Shown piece by piece: positions 50,518 through 58,943 of a stretch of DNA of 64,000 nt; position 1 is the first letter of the stretch, and each line of letters starts with the position of its first letter. Location: contig NZ_JBDKXB010000003.1 in assembly GCF_041197575.1 (NCBI RefSeq), positions 186,001 to 250,000 of the forward strand, in the 5' to 3' direction. The notes beneath the pieces are model-generated. The model saw only the letters and a list, made by a program, of their open reading frames with translations. It did not search any database and was not told the DNA's origin. This DNA is from Thioalkalicoccus limnaeus. Its GTDB lineage: Bacteria > Pseudomonadota > Gammaproteobacteria > Chromatiales > Chromatiaceae. The translations under genes and the position numbers were made by a program.

Positions 50518-52347
50518 ATGACCTCCGACCCCCTCCGCGATTCGCTGCGGCAGCTCCCCGGCCGTCCCGGTGTGTATCGCCTGCTCGATCGCGACGGCAC
50601 GGTGCTGTACGTCGGCAAGGCCAAGGACCTCAAACGACGGGTCGCCAGCTATTTCCGCCGATCGTTGAACCGTCGCATGCAGGTCATGATGGCTCAGGTC
50701 GCGGACCTCGAGTTCACGGTGACCGGCACCGAGGGTGAGGCACTGCTGCTCGAGAGCAACCTGATCAAATCGTTGCGCCCGAGATTCAATGTCCTGCTGC
50801 GCGACGACAAGAGCTATCCGTATCTCTACATGTCGACGCAGGATCCGTTTCCGCGGCTGGCCTTCTATCGGGGTTCACGCAAAGGCCCGGGGCGTTTCTT
50901 CGGCCCCTACCCGAGTGCATCGGCGGTGCGCGAGACCTTGCAGCTCCTGCAGAAGCTCTTTCCGGTGCGCCAGTGCGAGGATGGCTTCTTTCGCAATCGT
51001 TCGCGTCCGTGCTTGCAGTATCAGATCAAACGCTGCAGCGGTCCCTGTGTCGGGCTGGTCGAGCCGGCCGACTATGCCGACGATGTCGCCCGCACCGCGA
51101 AGTTCCTCGAGGGGCGGACCAGCGAGGTGATCGACGAGCTGGTCGCGGCGATGGAACGGGCGAGCACGGAACTGGCCTTCGAACGGGCGGCGACGCTGCG
51201 CGATCAGATTCAGACGCTGCGACGGATACAGCAGCATCAAGCCGTGAGCGGCGAGGGTGGCGACCTGGATATCATCGCGGGTGCGCAGCAGGGGGGCACC
51301 CATTGCGTGGTCGTCTTCTTCGTTCGTTCCGGCCGCAATCTCGGCAGCAAGACCTTCTTTCCGCAGGCCCCGCCGGACACCGACGAGGCTGCGTTGCTCG
51401 CTGGCTTCATCGCGCAGTTCTACCACGACAAACCGGTACCGCCCGAGATCCTGACGAGTGCGTTGCCCGATGAGGCGGCGTTGCTCGCGGAGGCCCTGTC
51501 GCAACGGGTCGGAAGGCGTGTGCGAATCCAAGCGCGCGTGCGCGCCGAACGCGCGCGCTGGCTGGCGCTGGCGCGTTCGAACGCGGAGGTGGCGCTCAAG
51601 TCACGGCTCGGCAGTCAGGCCGGTTATGGACGTCGGCTCGATGCCCTGCGCTTGGCCCTGCGGCTCGGCGAACGACCGCAACGCCTGGAATGCTTCGATG
51701 TCAGTCACACCGGCGGCGAACAGACGGTCGCGGCGTGCGTCGTGTTCGATGGTGAAGGCCCGCGGAAATCCGATTATCGGCGGTTCAACATCGACGGGGT
51801 GGCCCCGGGCGATGACTATGACGCGATGCGTCAGGCCTTGCGGCGGCGTTATACGCGGGTCAGTCGCGGTGAAGCCCCGCTGCCGGACGTCCTCTTGATC
51901 GATGGTGGTCGGGGCCAGTTGAGTGCGGTCTCCGAGGTCTTGCAGGAGCTCGGGATCGGGGGGCTCATGCTGGTCGGTGTCAGCAAGGGCGCCGATCGCC
52001 GTCCCGGCCAGGAGCGGCTGTGGTTGTTCGGCCGGGAGGCTCCCGTTATACTCGCGCCTGATTCCCCCGCCATGCATCTGATCCAGCAAATCCGAGACGA
52101 GGCGCACCGGTTCGCCATCACAGGCCATCGGCAGCGGCGCGGCAAGGCTCGTACCGGGTCCGCCCTCGAAGGCATCCGCGGCGTCGGCCCCAAACGTCGG
52201 CAGCGGCTATTGCGGCAATTCGGTGGTCTGCACGGGCTCGCCCGGGCCGGTATCGACGATATCGCTCAAGTCAATGGCATCAGTCGCGACTTGGCGCGGC
52301 AGATCTACGAGGCGTGCCGACAGGATTCAGGGGTTTCCGGGTCATGA
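50518..52347 (+). CDS. uvrC: UvrABC excinuclease subunit C
   Basis: 609 residues, the usual length. GIY-YIG nuclease domain (~10-100: P-G-V-Y-R-L-L and L-Y-V-G-K-A-K-D-L-K-R-R) makes the 3' incision. A UVR motif near 205 contacts UvrB, the RNase H-like domain (~380-540, E-C-F-D-V-S-H-T-G-G near 390) makes the 5' incision, and two helix-hairpin-helix motifs end the protein (G-V-G-P-K-R-R-Q-R-L-L near 560). It acts in nucleotide excision repair. It overlaps no gene; pgsA follows after 94 bp. Confidence 0.97.
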   Translation: MTSDPLRDSLRQLPGRPGVYRLLDRDGTVLYVGKAKDLKRRVASYFRRSLNRRMQVMMAQVADLEFTVTGTEGEALLLESNLIKSLRPRFNVLLRDDKSYPYLYMSTQDPFPRLAFYRGSRKGPGRFFGPYPSASAVRETLQLLQKLFPVRQCEDGFFRNRSRPCLQYQIKRCSGPCVGLVEPADYADDVARTAKFLEGRTSEVIDELVAAMERASTELAFERAATLRDQIQTLRRIQQHQAVSGEGGDLDIIAGAQQGGTHCVVVFFVRSGRNLGSKTFFPQAPPDTDEAALLAGFIAQFYHDKPVPPEILTSALPDEAALLAEALSQRVGRRVRIQARVRAERARWLALARSNAEVALKSRLGSQAGYGRRLDALRLALRLGERPQRLECFDVSHTGGEQTVAACVVFDGEGPRKSDYRRFNIDGVAPGDDYDAMRQALRRRYTRVSRGEAPLPDVLLIDGGRGQLSAVSEVLQELGIGGLMLVGVSKGADRRPGQERLWLFGREAPVILAPDSPAMHLIQQIRDEAHRFAITGHRQRRGKARTGSALEGIRGVGPKRRQRLLRQFGGLHGLARAGIDDIAQVNGISRDLARQIYEACRQDSGVSGS

Positions 52348-52441
52348 AACGCACGCCGGAAGCCTCCTCGGGCGTGGCCCGAGCCCTTTTCGTCCGGTGG
52401 CCGCGCCGCCGTGTCAATCAGAACCAGGCCAGTTCGCGCAC

Positions 52442-53053
52442 ATGTGGAATACGCCCAATATCCTGACATTGGCGCGCATCGGGCTGATCCCCGTGCTCGT
52501 CGTGGTCTTCTATTGGCCGGCCGAGTGGGCGGCCATCGCCAGCGCGCTGGTGTTTGCGGTCGCGGCCCTGACCGACCTGCTCGATGGGTATCTGGCTCGC
52601 AAATTGGGCCAGACCTCGGCACTCGGGGCCTTCCTGGATCCGGTGGCCGACAAGCTGATGGTGGCCATCGCGCTGGTCCTGCTCGTCCAAGCGGAGCCGA
52701 CACCAGCCCTGGCGATCGCGGCGGCCATCATCATCGGTCGCGAGATCACCGTGTCGGCCGTTCGGGAATGGATGGCCGAGATCGGCGAACGGGCCAAGGT
52801 CGCCGTGTCCTTGATCGGCAAGTTCAAGACCACTGCCCAGATGGTCGCCATCACGCTGTTGCTGCTGCGCGACTCGATCGGCGGGGTCCCGACCCATTCG
52901 ATCGGGATGGTGCTGTTGTACATCGCGGCGGCCTTGACGCTCTGGTCGATGCTCGTCTACTTGCGGGCCGCCTGGCCGATTCTCAGCGCACCGGGCGAGC
53001 CGCCGACCGGCCGGCGTGCGGAAGACGGTGCCGCATCGCCAGATGAGGCTTGA
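52442..53053 (+). CDS. pgsA: CDP-diacylglycerol-glycerol-3-phosphate 3-phosphatidyltransferase
   Basis: 203 residues from ATG 52442; M-W-N-T-P-N-I-L-T-L-A-R-I is the standard PgsA start and the long upstream frame is discarded. The CDP-alcohol transferase signature is complete: D-L-L-D-G-Y-L-A-R, eight residues, then G-A-F-L-D-P-V-A-D-K (~42-68). Five or six membrane helices. It makes phosphatidylglycerol phosphate in the inner membrane. The uvrC-pgsA-tRNA-Gly order matches E. coli. Its C-terminal tail (~185-203) is acidic and unusual. Confidence 0.96.
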   Translation: MWNTPNILTLARIGLIPVLVVVFYWPAEWAAIASALVFAVAALTDLLDGYLARKLGQTSALGAFLDPVADKLMVAIALVLLVQAEPTPALAIAAAIIIGREITVSAVREWMAEIGERAKVAVSLIGKFKTTAQMVAITLLLLRDSIGGVPTHSIGMVLLYIAAALTLWSMLVYLRAAWPILSAPGEPPTGRRAEDGAASPDEA

Positions 53054-53077
53054 CAGCGGATCGCGAAGCACTAGAAT
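53050..53077 (+). promoter_or_regulatory. Sigma-70 promoter of tRNA-Gly, overlapping the pgsA stop codon
   Basis: A consensus TTGACA (53050-53055) is followed after 16 bp by TAGAAT (53072-53077). The TGA of pgsA (53051-53053) lies inside the -35 box. Transcription should start near 53084, 8 nt before the mature tRNA. Confidence 0.8.
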
Positions 53078-53091
53078 ATCCGCTTCACCCA

Positions 53092-53167
<76 letters not shown>

Positions 53168-53212
53168 AACGCACAGCGACGGGGTTTCGACGGAATCCCG
53201 TAGCCATCGAAG

Positions 53213-53236
53213 AAAGGGCCTTTGGCCCTTTTTTTG
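53213..53236 (+). terminator. Rho-independent terminator after tRNA-Gly
   Basis: Stem AAGGGCC (53214-53220) / GGCCCTT (53224-53230), 3-nt loop, then a run of T. It separates the tRNA from the desaturase gene. Confidence 0.85.
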
Positions 53237-53319
53237 TGCCTCGAAAGCCGTGTATCGGCCATTTCCGCGCCAACGCCATCCGGAGTCATTCGAGGCACGC
53301 AGCCCTGGCGGATTGAGGC

Positions 53320-54243
53320 ATGGCGATGACGACGAAACAGGCCGCGAGGCTCGCGAACCGAGGCATCCCGGTCCGGCTGAATCTGGGGTTGGCCGGCTTG
53401 CTGATCGGGATCGGGCTGGGCTCGGTCCTGCTGTTGCCATGGCTCGTGGCAACGAACCCGGCCTGGGGTCTGTTGCTCGCCTTGTTCGTCGTCACGACAC
53501 CGACGCTGTGGGTCTTGATCCATGAGGCGATTCACCACTCGCTGCATCCGTCGCGCCGCACGAACGACGCGTTCGGCCGCGTGCTCGCGATCGCCTTCGG
53601 TGCCCCCTTCCATGTGCTGCGCTTCGGCCACATCGAGCATCATCGGGCCTATGTCCTGCCGGATACGCGCACCGGTGCGTCGCGGCCGCGGTTCGTCGCC
53701 GTGTCCTTTCACTATGCGCGGATCATGGGTGGCCTCTACCTCGCCGAGGTCGCGACGCTGGTGGCGGTCTGGCTGCCGCGGCGCGCCCTTCGGTGGGTCG
53801 CCCGCCAGGCCGTCAGCCGCTATGCGGATCGCGCGGGCGAGCATCTCGAGCGCCTCGACCGCACGCTGCTGGCGCCGGCTGGCCTTGCGCGCTTTCGCCT
53901 CGATAGCCTGCTGATCCTGGTGCTCTTCGGCGCGGGATTCTGGCTCTACGGCGCCGATGCCTGGATGCTGCTGGCGGCACTGCTCGGCCGCGCCGTCCTG
54001 GTCTCCTTCATGGATAACATCTACCACCATCGGCCGGTTGGGGTGCCGAGGCGAACCTTGAACCTGAGGTTGCCCGCGTGGGCCTCGGCCGGGATCCTGC
54101 ACGCCAACCGGCACGCAGTGCATCATCGTGACCCCGGTCTTCCGTGGATTGCGCTACCGCACGCCGAGGATCCATCCCGCCCGGATTTCGACCGGGCATT
54201 TTTCGAGGCCGCGCTCGAGCAGCTTCTGAAGCCCTCGGCCTGA
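53320..54243 (+). CDS. Membrane fatty acid desaturase family protein
   Basis: 307 residues. Three histidine clusters of the membrane di-iron desaturases are present: H-E-A-I-H-H near 69-74, H-I-E-H-H near 103-107 and H-A-N-R-H-A-V-H-H near 262-270. Four hydrophobic segments fit a double-pass membrane protein with the His boxes on the cytoplasmic side. It probably introduces a double bond into acyl chains or acts on a related lipid or carotenoid; the exact substrate cannot be read from sequence. It is monocistronic, after the tRNA-Gly terminator. Confidence 0.85.
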   Translation: MAMTTKQAARLANRGIPVRLNLGLAGLLIGIGLGSVLLLPWLVATNPAWGLLLALFVVTTPTLWVLIHEAIHHSLHPSRRTNDAFGRVLAIAFGAPFHVLRFGHIEHHRAYVLPDTRTGASRPRFVAVSFHYARIMGGLYLAEVATLVAVWLPRRALRWVARQAVSRYADRAGEHLERLDRTLLAPAGLARFRLDSLLILVLFGAGFWLYGADAWMLLAALLGRAVLVSFMDNIYHHRPVGVPRRTLNLRLPAWASAGILHANRHAVHHRDPGLPWIALPHAEDPSRPDFDRAFFEAALEQLLKPSA

Positions 54244-54374
54244 TGCCGGATCGATCGCGTAACTTTCTATTTCAACAGCCATTGAGGTCATGGAACGCAT
54301 CCTGCCGGGTTTGTCGATGCTCGAAGACGAGCTGCTCAATCCGCCCGAGATCAGGCGGTCGAGTGCCACGACGA

Positions 54375-54408
54375 AAAAAGGGCTTGCGCGTTGGCGCAAG
54401 CCCTTTTT
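54375..54408 (-). terminator. Bidirectional terminator between tRNA-Glu and the desaturase gene
   Basis: Very strong 15-bp stem: AAAAAGGGCTTGCGC (54375-54389), loop GTTG, GCGCAAGCCCTTTTT (54394-54408). T runs occur on both strands, so it ends the tRNA-Glu transcript leftward and could end the desaturase transcript rightward. Confidence 0.88.
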
Positions 54409-54413
54409 GTGTT

Positions 54414-54488
54414 TGGCGCTCCCTAGGGGATTCGAACCCCTGTTACCGGCGTGAGAGGCCAGCGTCCTAACCACTAGACGAAGGGAGC
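54414..54488 (-). tRNA. tRNA-Glu (anticodon CTC)
   Basis: On the minus strand: acceptor GCTCCCT/AGGGAGC (7 of 7), anticodon stem CTGGC/GCCGG with loop CTCTCAC (anticodon CTC, reads GAG), T-loop TTCGAAT, discriminator G and encoded CCA at 54414-54416. Many bacteria have only tRNA-Glu(UUC); a CUC isoacceptor is common in high-GC genomes. Confidence 0.95.
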
Positions 54489-54511
54489 AGATTGGAAACC
54501 GGAAAGCGAGT

Positions 54512-54539
54512 ATTATACTGGGACGCCGGCTTTTAACAA
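54512..54539 (-). promoter_or_regulatory. Sigma-70 promoter of tRNA-Glu
   Basis: On the minus strand, TTGTTA (54539-54534), 16 bp, then a perfect TATAAT (54517-54512). It lies 24 nt before the 5' end of the tRNA. Confidence 0.75.
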
Positions 54540-54648
54540 GTCGCTCAGCCCTTTTCGAAGGACCCATCGGGGCCTTCGCCTCGGCCGCAGGGATAGGCCC
54601 TGCCACCCGTCCGACTGTGCCGGCACCAGGATTCCCATCGATAACGCC

Positions 54649-55989
54649 ATGCCGGATCAAGACCAGACACCCATCCCTTTCTCGTCCAACCCGCCGCTGA
54701 TCGTTCCGCGCTCGGAGCACCAGCTGTCGCGGGCCAATATCAGCGCGAGCGCGCTCAAGGTGCTGTATCGGCTCAAGCAAGCCGGTTTTCAGGCCCATCT
54801 GGTCGGCGGCGGCGTGCGCGACCTATTGCTCGGGCGCGAGCCGAAGGACTTCGACGTCGCGACCGACGCGCGGCCCGAAGAGGTGCGGCAGGTGTTTCGC
54901 AACTGCCGATTGATCGGTCGGCGCTTTCGCCTCGCGCACGTGCATTTCGGCGGCGAGATCATCGAGGTCGCGACCTTTCGCGGCGGTCAGGTCGACGAGG
55001 ATGACGACGGCCATCTGATCGAGAACGGCCGGATCATCCGCGACAACGTCTACGGCACGATCGAGGAGGACGCGCTGCGCCGCGACTTCACGGTCAACGC
55101 CCTCTACTACAACATCGCCGACTTCTCGGTCATCGACTACGCCGGGGGGCTCGAAGACCTGCGGGCGGGCCGTCTGCGGCTGATCGGCGGCGACCCGGAG
55201 CGGCGCTACCGCGAGGACCCGGTGCGGATGCTGCGCGCGGTGCGCTTCGCGTGCAAGCTCGGCTTTTCGATCGATCCCGCGTGCGAGCAGCCGCTGTTCG
55301 ATCTTCCCCACCTGCTTGGGGACATCCCCGTGGCGCGGCTGTTCGAGGAGCTTTTGAAGCTGTTTCTGGCCGGCACGAGTCTCGATGCCTTCGAGAAGCT
55401 GCGCCATTACGGGCTCTTCGCGCACCTGCTGCCGGCGACCGAGGCGGCGCTCGCGCGCGAGGAGCAGGCCTTCCCGTTGACCTTCGTCGCGCGCGGCCTG
55501 GCCAACACGGATCGGCGGATCCAGGAGGTCAAGCCGGTCACACCGGCCTTCCTGTTCGCGATCCTGCTTTGGGAGCCGGTGCGCAAGCGGTTCCAGACGT
55601 TGCTGGACAAGGGCCTCGCGGCCAGCGAGGCGATGCTGCTCGCGATCGACGAGGTCGGTGCCGGGACGCGCTCGCTGGTCGCGGTGCCGAAGCGCTTCGG
55701 GCTGCCGATGCGCGAGATCTGGTCCTTGCAGCCGCGCTTCGAACAGCGCGACGGCAAGCGGCCGCATCGGCTGATGACCCACCCGCGCTTTCGTGCCGCC
55801 TACGACTTTCTGCTGCTGCGGGCCGAGGCCGGCGAGGCGGATCCGGCGTTGGCCGACTGGTGGACGCGCTTCCAGGGGGTCGACGAGGACGGCCGGACCC
55901 AGATGACGAGCGGCCCCAGCAAGCGCCGCCGGTCGCGGCGGCGACGGCGCAAGGCGCCGACCGTCGATGCCGCCGGCGACGGGGCCTGA
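54649..55989 (+). CDS. pcnB: Poly(A) polymerase I
   Basis: 446 residues. The class II nucleotidyltransferase head is near residue 50: H-L-V-G-G-G-V-R-D-L-L-L-G, then K-D-F-D-V-A-T-D with the catalytic D-x-D, and R-R-D-F-T-V-N-A-L-Y near 145. The long N-terminus (R-S-E-H-Q-L-S-R before the head) and the very basic tail (R-R-R-S-R-R-R-R-R) are features of poly(A) polymerase rather than CCA-adding enzyme. It adds A tails that speed RNA decay. folK follows after 4 bp, the conserved pcnB-folK-panBC order. Confidence 0.95.
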   Translation: MPDQDQTPIPFSSNPPLIVPRSEHQLSRANISASALKVLYRLKQAGFQAHLVGGGVRDLLLGREPKDFDVATDARPEEVRQVFRNCRLIGRRFRLAHVHFGGEIIEVATFRGGQVDEDDDGHLIENGRIIRDNVYGTIEEDALRRDFTVNALYYNIADFSVIDYAGGLEDLRAGRLRLIGGDPERRYREDPVRMLRAVRFACKLGFSIDPACEQPLFDLPHLLGDIPVARLFEELLKLFLAGTSLDAFEKLRHYGLFAHLLPATEAALAREEQAFPLTFVARGLANTDRRIQEVKPVTPAFLFAILLWEPVRKRFQTLLDKGLAASEAMLLAIDEVGAGTRSLVAVPKRFGLPMREIWSLQPRFEQRDGKRPHRLMTHPRFRAAYDFLLLRAEAGEADPALADWWTRFQGVDEDGRTQMTSGPSKRRRSRRRRRKAPTVDAAGDGA

Positions 55990-55993
55990 GTCG

Positions 55994-56530
55994 ATGGCGA
56001 CGGCCTATATCGGCTTGGGCAGCAATCTCGCCGAGCCGCGCGATCAGGTGGAACGGGCCATCGCGACACTGGCCGGGCCCGGACCCGAGCGGCTGCTGGC
56101 CTGTTCGCGGCTCTATGCGACGACACCGGTCGGCCCGGTCGATCAGCCGGACTATGTCAATGCCGTGATCGCGCTCTGGACGCCGCGCGCGCCGCTCGAT
56201 CTGCTCGATCGGCTCCAGACGATCGAGGCTTGGCATGGGCGTGTCCGCGACGGGCGGCGCTGGGGGCCGCGCACGCTCGATCTGGATCTACTGCTCTACG
56301 ACCAGGCGTGCGTCGCGCTCCCGGGGCTCGAGGTACCGCACCCGGAGATCCGCCACCGAGCCTTCGTGCTGATCCCGCTGGCCGATATCGCGCCGCGCGA
56401 TCTGTCGATCCCCGGGCAGGGCCGGCTCGGCGATCTGCTGCGCGCCGTCTCGACCGAGGGTGTGCGCCCGCTCGACTCCCCGGCCGCTGCGGTTGGCACC
56501 CGGGCCGCTCGGCCACTATCCTGTTGCTGA
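55994..56530 (+). CDS. folK: 2-amino-4-hydroxy-6-hydroxymethyldihydropteridine pyrophosphokinase
   Basis: 178 residues from ATG 55994. HPPK motifs: Y-I-G-L-G-S-N-L near 5, and R-R-W-G-P-R-T-L-D-L-D-L-L-L-Y near 92, which binds ATP and two magnesium ions. P-H-P-E-I-R-H-R-A-F-V-L-I-P-L near 118 is also typical. It transfers pyrophosphate from ATP to the pterin in folate synthesis. It lies 4 bp after pcnB and 26 bp before panB, one operon. Confidence 0.96.
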   Translation: MATAYIGLGSNLAEPRDQVERAIATLAGPGPERLLACSRLYATTPVGPVDQPDYVNAVIALWTPRAPLDLLDRLQTIEAWHGRVRDGRRWGPRTLDLDLLLYDQACVALPGLEVPHPEIRHRAFVLIPLADIAPRDLSIPGQGRLGDLLRAVSTEGVRPLDSPAAAVGTRAARPLSCC

Positions 56531-56556
56531 CCACCGCCGTCCGACGAGGAATGACC

Positions 56557-57360
56557 ATGGCTTTGGCCCCGATCAGCATCACGACCCTGGCCGCGATGAA
56601 GGCGCGCCGCGAACCCATCGTCTGCCTGACCTGTTATGACGCGGCCTTCGCGCGGCTGCTCGAACGGGCCGGCGTCGAGGTGCTGCTGGTCGGGGATTCG
56701 CTCGGCATGGTCCTGCAAGGGCACGATACGACACTGCCGGTGACGGTCGAGCAGCTGGCCTACCATTCCGCCTGCGTCGCGCGCGGCCGCCGTCGGGCGC
56801 TGCTGATCGCGGACATGCCCTTTCTGTCCTACGCGACGCCGGAACGCGCACTCGCGGCCGCGGGCCAGTTGATGCAGCAGGGCGGCGCCCAGATGGTCAA
56901 GCTCGAGGGCGGTGCGGCGGTGCTCGAGACGGTGCGGCGGCTGGTCTCCCAGGGCGTCCCCGTGTGCGGCCACCTGGGGCTGCTGCCGCAATCGATCCAT
57001 CGGCTCGGCGGCTACCGCTACCAGGGTCGTGACCACACTTCCGCCGATGCGATCCGTCATGATGCGCTGGCGCTTCAGGAGGCCGGCGCGGGCCTGCTGG
57101 TACTGGAATGCGTGCCAGCGGCCCTGGCCCAGGAGATCAGCCTGATGCTCGAGATCCCGGTCATCGGCATCGGCGCTGGGGTCGAGACGGACGGCCAGGT
57201 GTTGGTCCTGTATGACATGCTCGGCCTGAATCCGGGCACGCCGCCACGTTTCAGCCGCGACTTCCTGGTTGGGCAGGATGGGGTCCCGGCGGCGCTCGCG
57301 GCCTATGTGCAGGCGGTCAAGACGCGGGCCTTCCCGGCCGCGGAGCAGACCCAATGGTGA
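56557..57360 (+). CDS. panB: 3-methyl-2-oxobutanoate hydroxymethyltransferase
   Basis: 267 residues from ATG 56557. GAGGA ends 7 nt before it, whereas the in-frame ATG at 56551 touches that site. Conserved parts: C-L-T-C-Y-D-A-A-F-A near 24, V-G-D-S-L-G-M-V-L-Q-G near 47 with the metal-binding Asp, H-L-G-L-L-P-Q-S near 141, and I-G-I-G-A-G near 205. It makes ketopantoate, the first committed step to pantothenate. Its stop overlaps the panC start by 7 bp. Confidence 0.96.
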   Translation: MALAPISITTLAAMKARREPIVCLTCYDAAFARLLERAGVEVLLVGDSLGMVLQGHDTTLPVTVEQLAYHSACVARGRRRALLIADMPFLSYATPERALAAAGQLMQQGGAQMVKLEGGAAVLETVRRLVSQGVPVCGHLGLLPQSIHRLGGYRYQGRDHTSADAIRHDALALQEAGAGLLVLECVPAALAQEISLMLEIPVIGIGAGVETDGQVLVLYDMLGLNPGTPPRFSRDFLVGQDGVPAALAAYVQAVKTRAFPAAEQTQW

Positions 57361-58226
57361 ACGAGACGATGTTGGTCATCGATGAGATCGGCGCGCTGCG
57401 TCGGCAGGTCGCGCGCTGGCGCGCCGCTGGAGAACGCCTCGCCTTCGTGCCGACGATGGGCAACCTGCACGAGGGCCATCTGGCGCTCGTGCGTGCCGCA
57501 CGCGCCAATGCGCAGCGGGTGCTGGTCAGCATCTTCGTCAATCCGATGCAGTTCGGGCCGCGCGAAGACCTTGCGACCTATCCGCGGACCCTCGAGCAGG
57601 ACCGTCAGGCCTTGGCGCAGCTCGGGGCCGATCTCCTCTTCGTGCCCAGTGCCGCGGCCGTCTATCCGCGCGGGCTCGCCGAGCAGACGCGGGTCGAGGT
57701 CCCGGGCCTGTCCGATACCTTGTGCGGCGCGAGCCGGCCGGGCCACTTCGTCGGCGTCGCGACCGTCGTCTGCAAGCTGTTCAACATGGTCCAGCCGGAC
57801 GTCGCGCTGTTCGGCGAGAAGGATTTTCAGCAGCTCCTGGTCATCGGGCGCATGACCGAGGACTTGAGCCTGCCGATCGAGATCATCGGGGTCGCGACCG
57901 TGCGCGAGCCGGACGGATTGGCGATGAGTTCGCGCAACGGCTATCTGACCGCTGACGAGCGGGCCTTGGCGCCGGCCCTGTACCAGGCCCTGCGGCGCGG
58001 CGCCGACGCGCTGCTCGATGGCGACCCCCCGCATGAGGTCGAGCGAGGCGGCCTGGCCGCCTTGCGCGCAGCCGGCTTCAAGCCGGACTATTTCGCGGTG
58101 CGCCGCGCCGAGGACCTGGCCGAGGCGAGTGGAGAGGATCGCGATCTGGTGATCCTGGCCGCGGCCTTCGTCGGGGGGACTCGGCTGATCGATAACTACC
58201 GCGTCCGGCGGGGTGGTCTCGATTGA
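57354..58226 (+). CDS. panC: Pantothenate synthetase
   Basis: 290 residues from ATG 57354, inside the last codons of panB. The HIGH-type motif M-G-N-L-H-E-G-H-L near 38, V-S-I-F-V-N-P-M-Q-F near 60, and G-E-K-D-F-Q-Q near 157 bind ATP, pantoate and beta-alanine. M-S-S-R-N-G-Y-L near 195 is the KMSKS counterpart. It completes pantothenate by joining pantoate to the beta-alanine made by PanD. A terminator follows. Confidence 0.96.
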   Translation: MVNETMLVIDEIGALRRQVARWRAAGERLAFVPTMGNLHEGHLALVRAARANAQRVLVSIFVNPMQFGPREDLATYPRTLEQDRQALAQLGADLLFVPSAAAVYPRGLAEQTRVEVPGLSDTLCGASRPGHFVGVATVVCKLFNMVQPDVALFGEKDFQQLLVIGRMTEDLSLPIEIIGVATVREPDGLAMSSRNGYLTADERALAPALYQALRRGADALLDGDPPHEVERGGLAALRAAGFKPDYFAVRRAEDLAEASGEDRDLVILAAAFVGGTRLIDNYRVRRGGLD

Positions 58227-58258
58227 CGGGTCGAGGGGGTCTGGCACGGCTCCTGATG

Positions 58259-58283
58259 AAATGCTGCGTTGCAGCATTTTTTT
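58259..58283 (+). terminator. Rho-independent terminator after panC
   Basis: Stem AAATGCTGC (58259-58267), loop GTT, GCAGCATTT with a 7-T run to 58283. It ends the pcnB-folK-panB-panC transcript. A weak -10-like GATAAT at 58310-58315 just after it may serve panD. Confidence 0.8.
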
Positions 58284-58379
58284 GCGGCGCGCGGCGCCCA
58301 TTTCTGTGATAATCCGCGCTTTTGAGTCCCGCTGGGTGCGCCCGGGCGGGGGCCGGCGATCGATTCGGAGGTGGTGTTC

Positions 58380-58760
58380 ATGCAACTGACGTTGCTCAAA
58401 TGCAAGCTGCATCGTGCTTGCGTCACGCATGCGGAACTCGATTACGAGGGGTCTTGCGCGATCGACGAGGACCTGCTTCGACAGGCGGGCATCCGCGAGT
58501 ACGAGCAGATCCAGATCTACAATGTCGCCAATGGCGAGCGCTTCACGACCTACGCGATTCGCGCCGCCGCCGGTTCGCGCGTGATCTCGGTCAACGGCGC
58601 CGCCGCGCACAAGGCCTCGCCCGGCGATCGCGTGATCATCTGCGCTTATGCCGCGATGACCGAGGCCGAGGCCAATGTCTTCAAGCCCTCCTTGGTTTAC
58701 CTCGACGAACACAACCGCGTGCTGCGCACCGGGGATGCGATCCCGGCGCAGGCGGCCTGA
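58380..58760 (+). CDS. panD: Aspartate 1-decarboxylase
   Basis: 126 residues from ATG 58380, with GGAGG upstream. The self-cleavage site is Y-E-G-S at residues 22-25; cleavage before Ser25 gives the pyruvoyl cofactor. K9 in L-K-C-K-L-H and Y58-like residues of the active site follow in T-T-Y-A-I. It makes beta-alanine for pantothenate. It has its own transcription start, being separated from panC by a terminator. Confidence 0.96.
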   Translation: MQLTLLKCKLHRACVTHAELDYEGSCAIDEDLLRQAGIREYEQIQIYNVANGERFTTYAIRAAAGSRVISVNGAAAHKASPGDRVIICAYAAMTEAEANVFKPSLVYLDEHNRVLRTGDAIPAQAA

Positions 58761-58882
58761 GTGCTACCGTCGATGGCGAGCTGCCAGCCCTGAGTGTGAG
58801 CGCGGTGGTGAGCTGGCGAACCGCGTGCGGTCGCGAGAAGGCATGCCCGGGGTTGGTGCGGTTCGTTCCTCAACAGACCCGA

Positions 58883-58943
58883 CGCGGCTAACCCGATCAA
58901 CGAGCGCTGATGTCGGGATGCGCTGCGCTTTCCCGACCTACGA
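58883..58943. repeat. REP-like palindromic element at the 3' end of glgA
   Basis: Contains TCGGGA...TCCCGA (58913-58936) around the inner GCGCTGCGC, ending in CCTACG, with a further GCTAACCCGA at 58887. Similar units occur at 63393-63496, and the flanking words match the ends of the element at 62182-62319. The stop codon of glgA (TAG, 58938-58940 on the minus strand) lies inside the element. Confidence 0.65.

Noticed and set aside
54290..54424. Short frame M-E-R-I-L-P-G-L after the desaturase gene
   Set aside because: It runs through the strong bidirectional terminator and into the tRNA-Glu gene, so it cannot be a stable gene.
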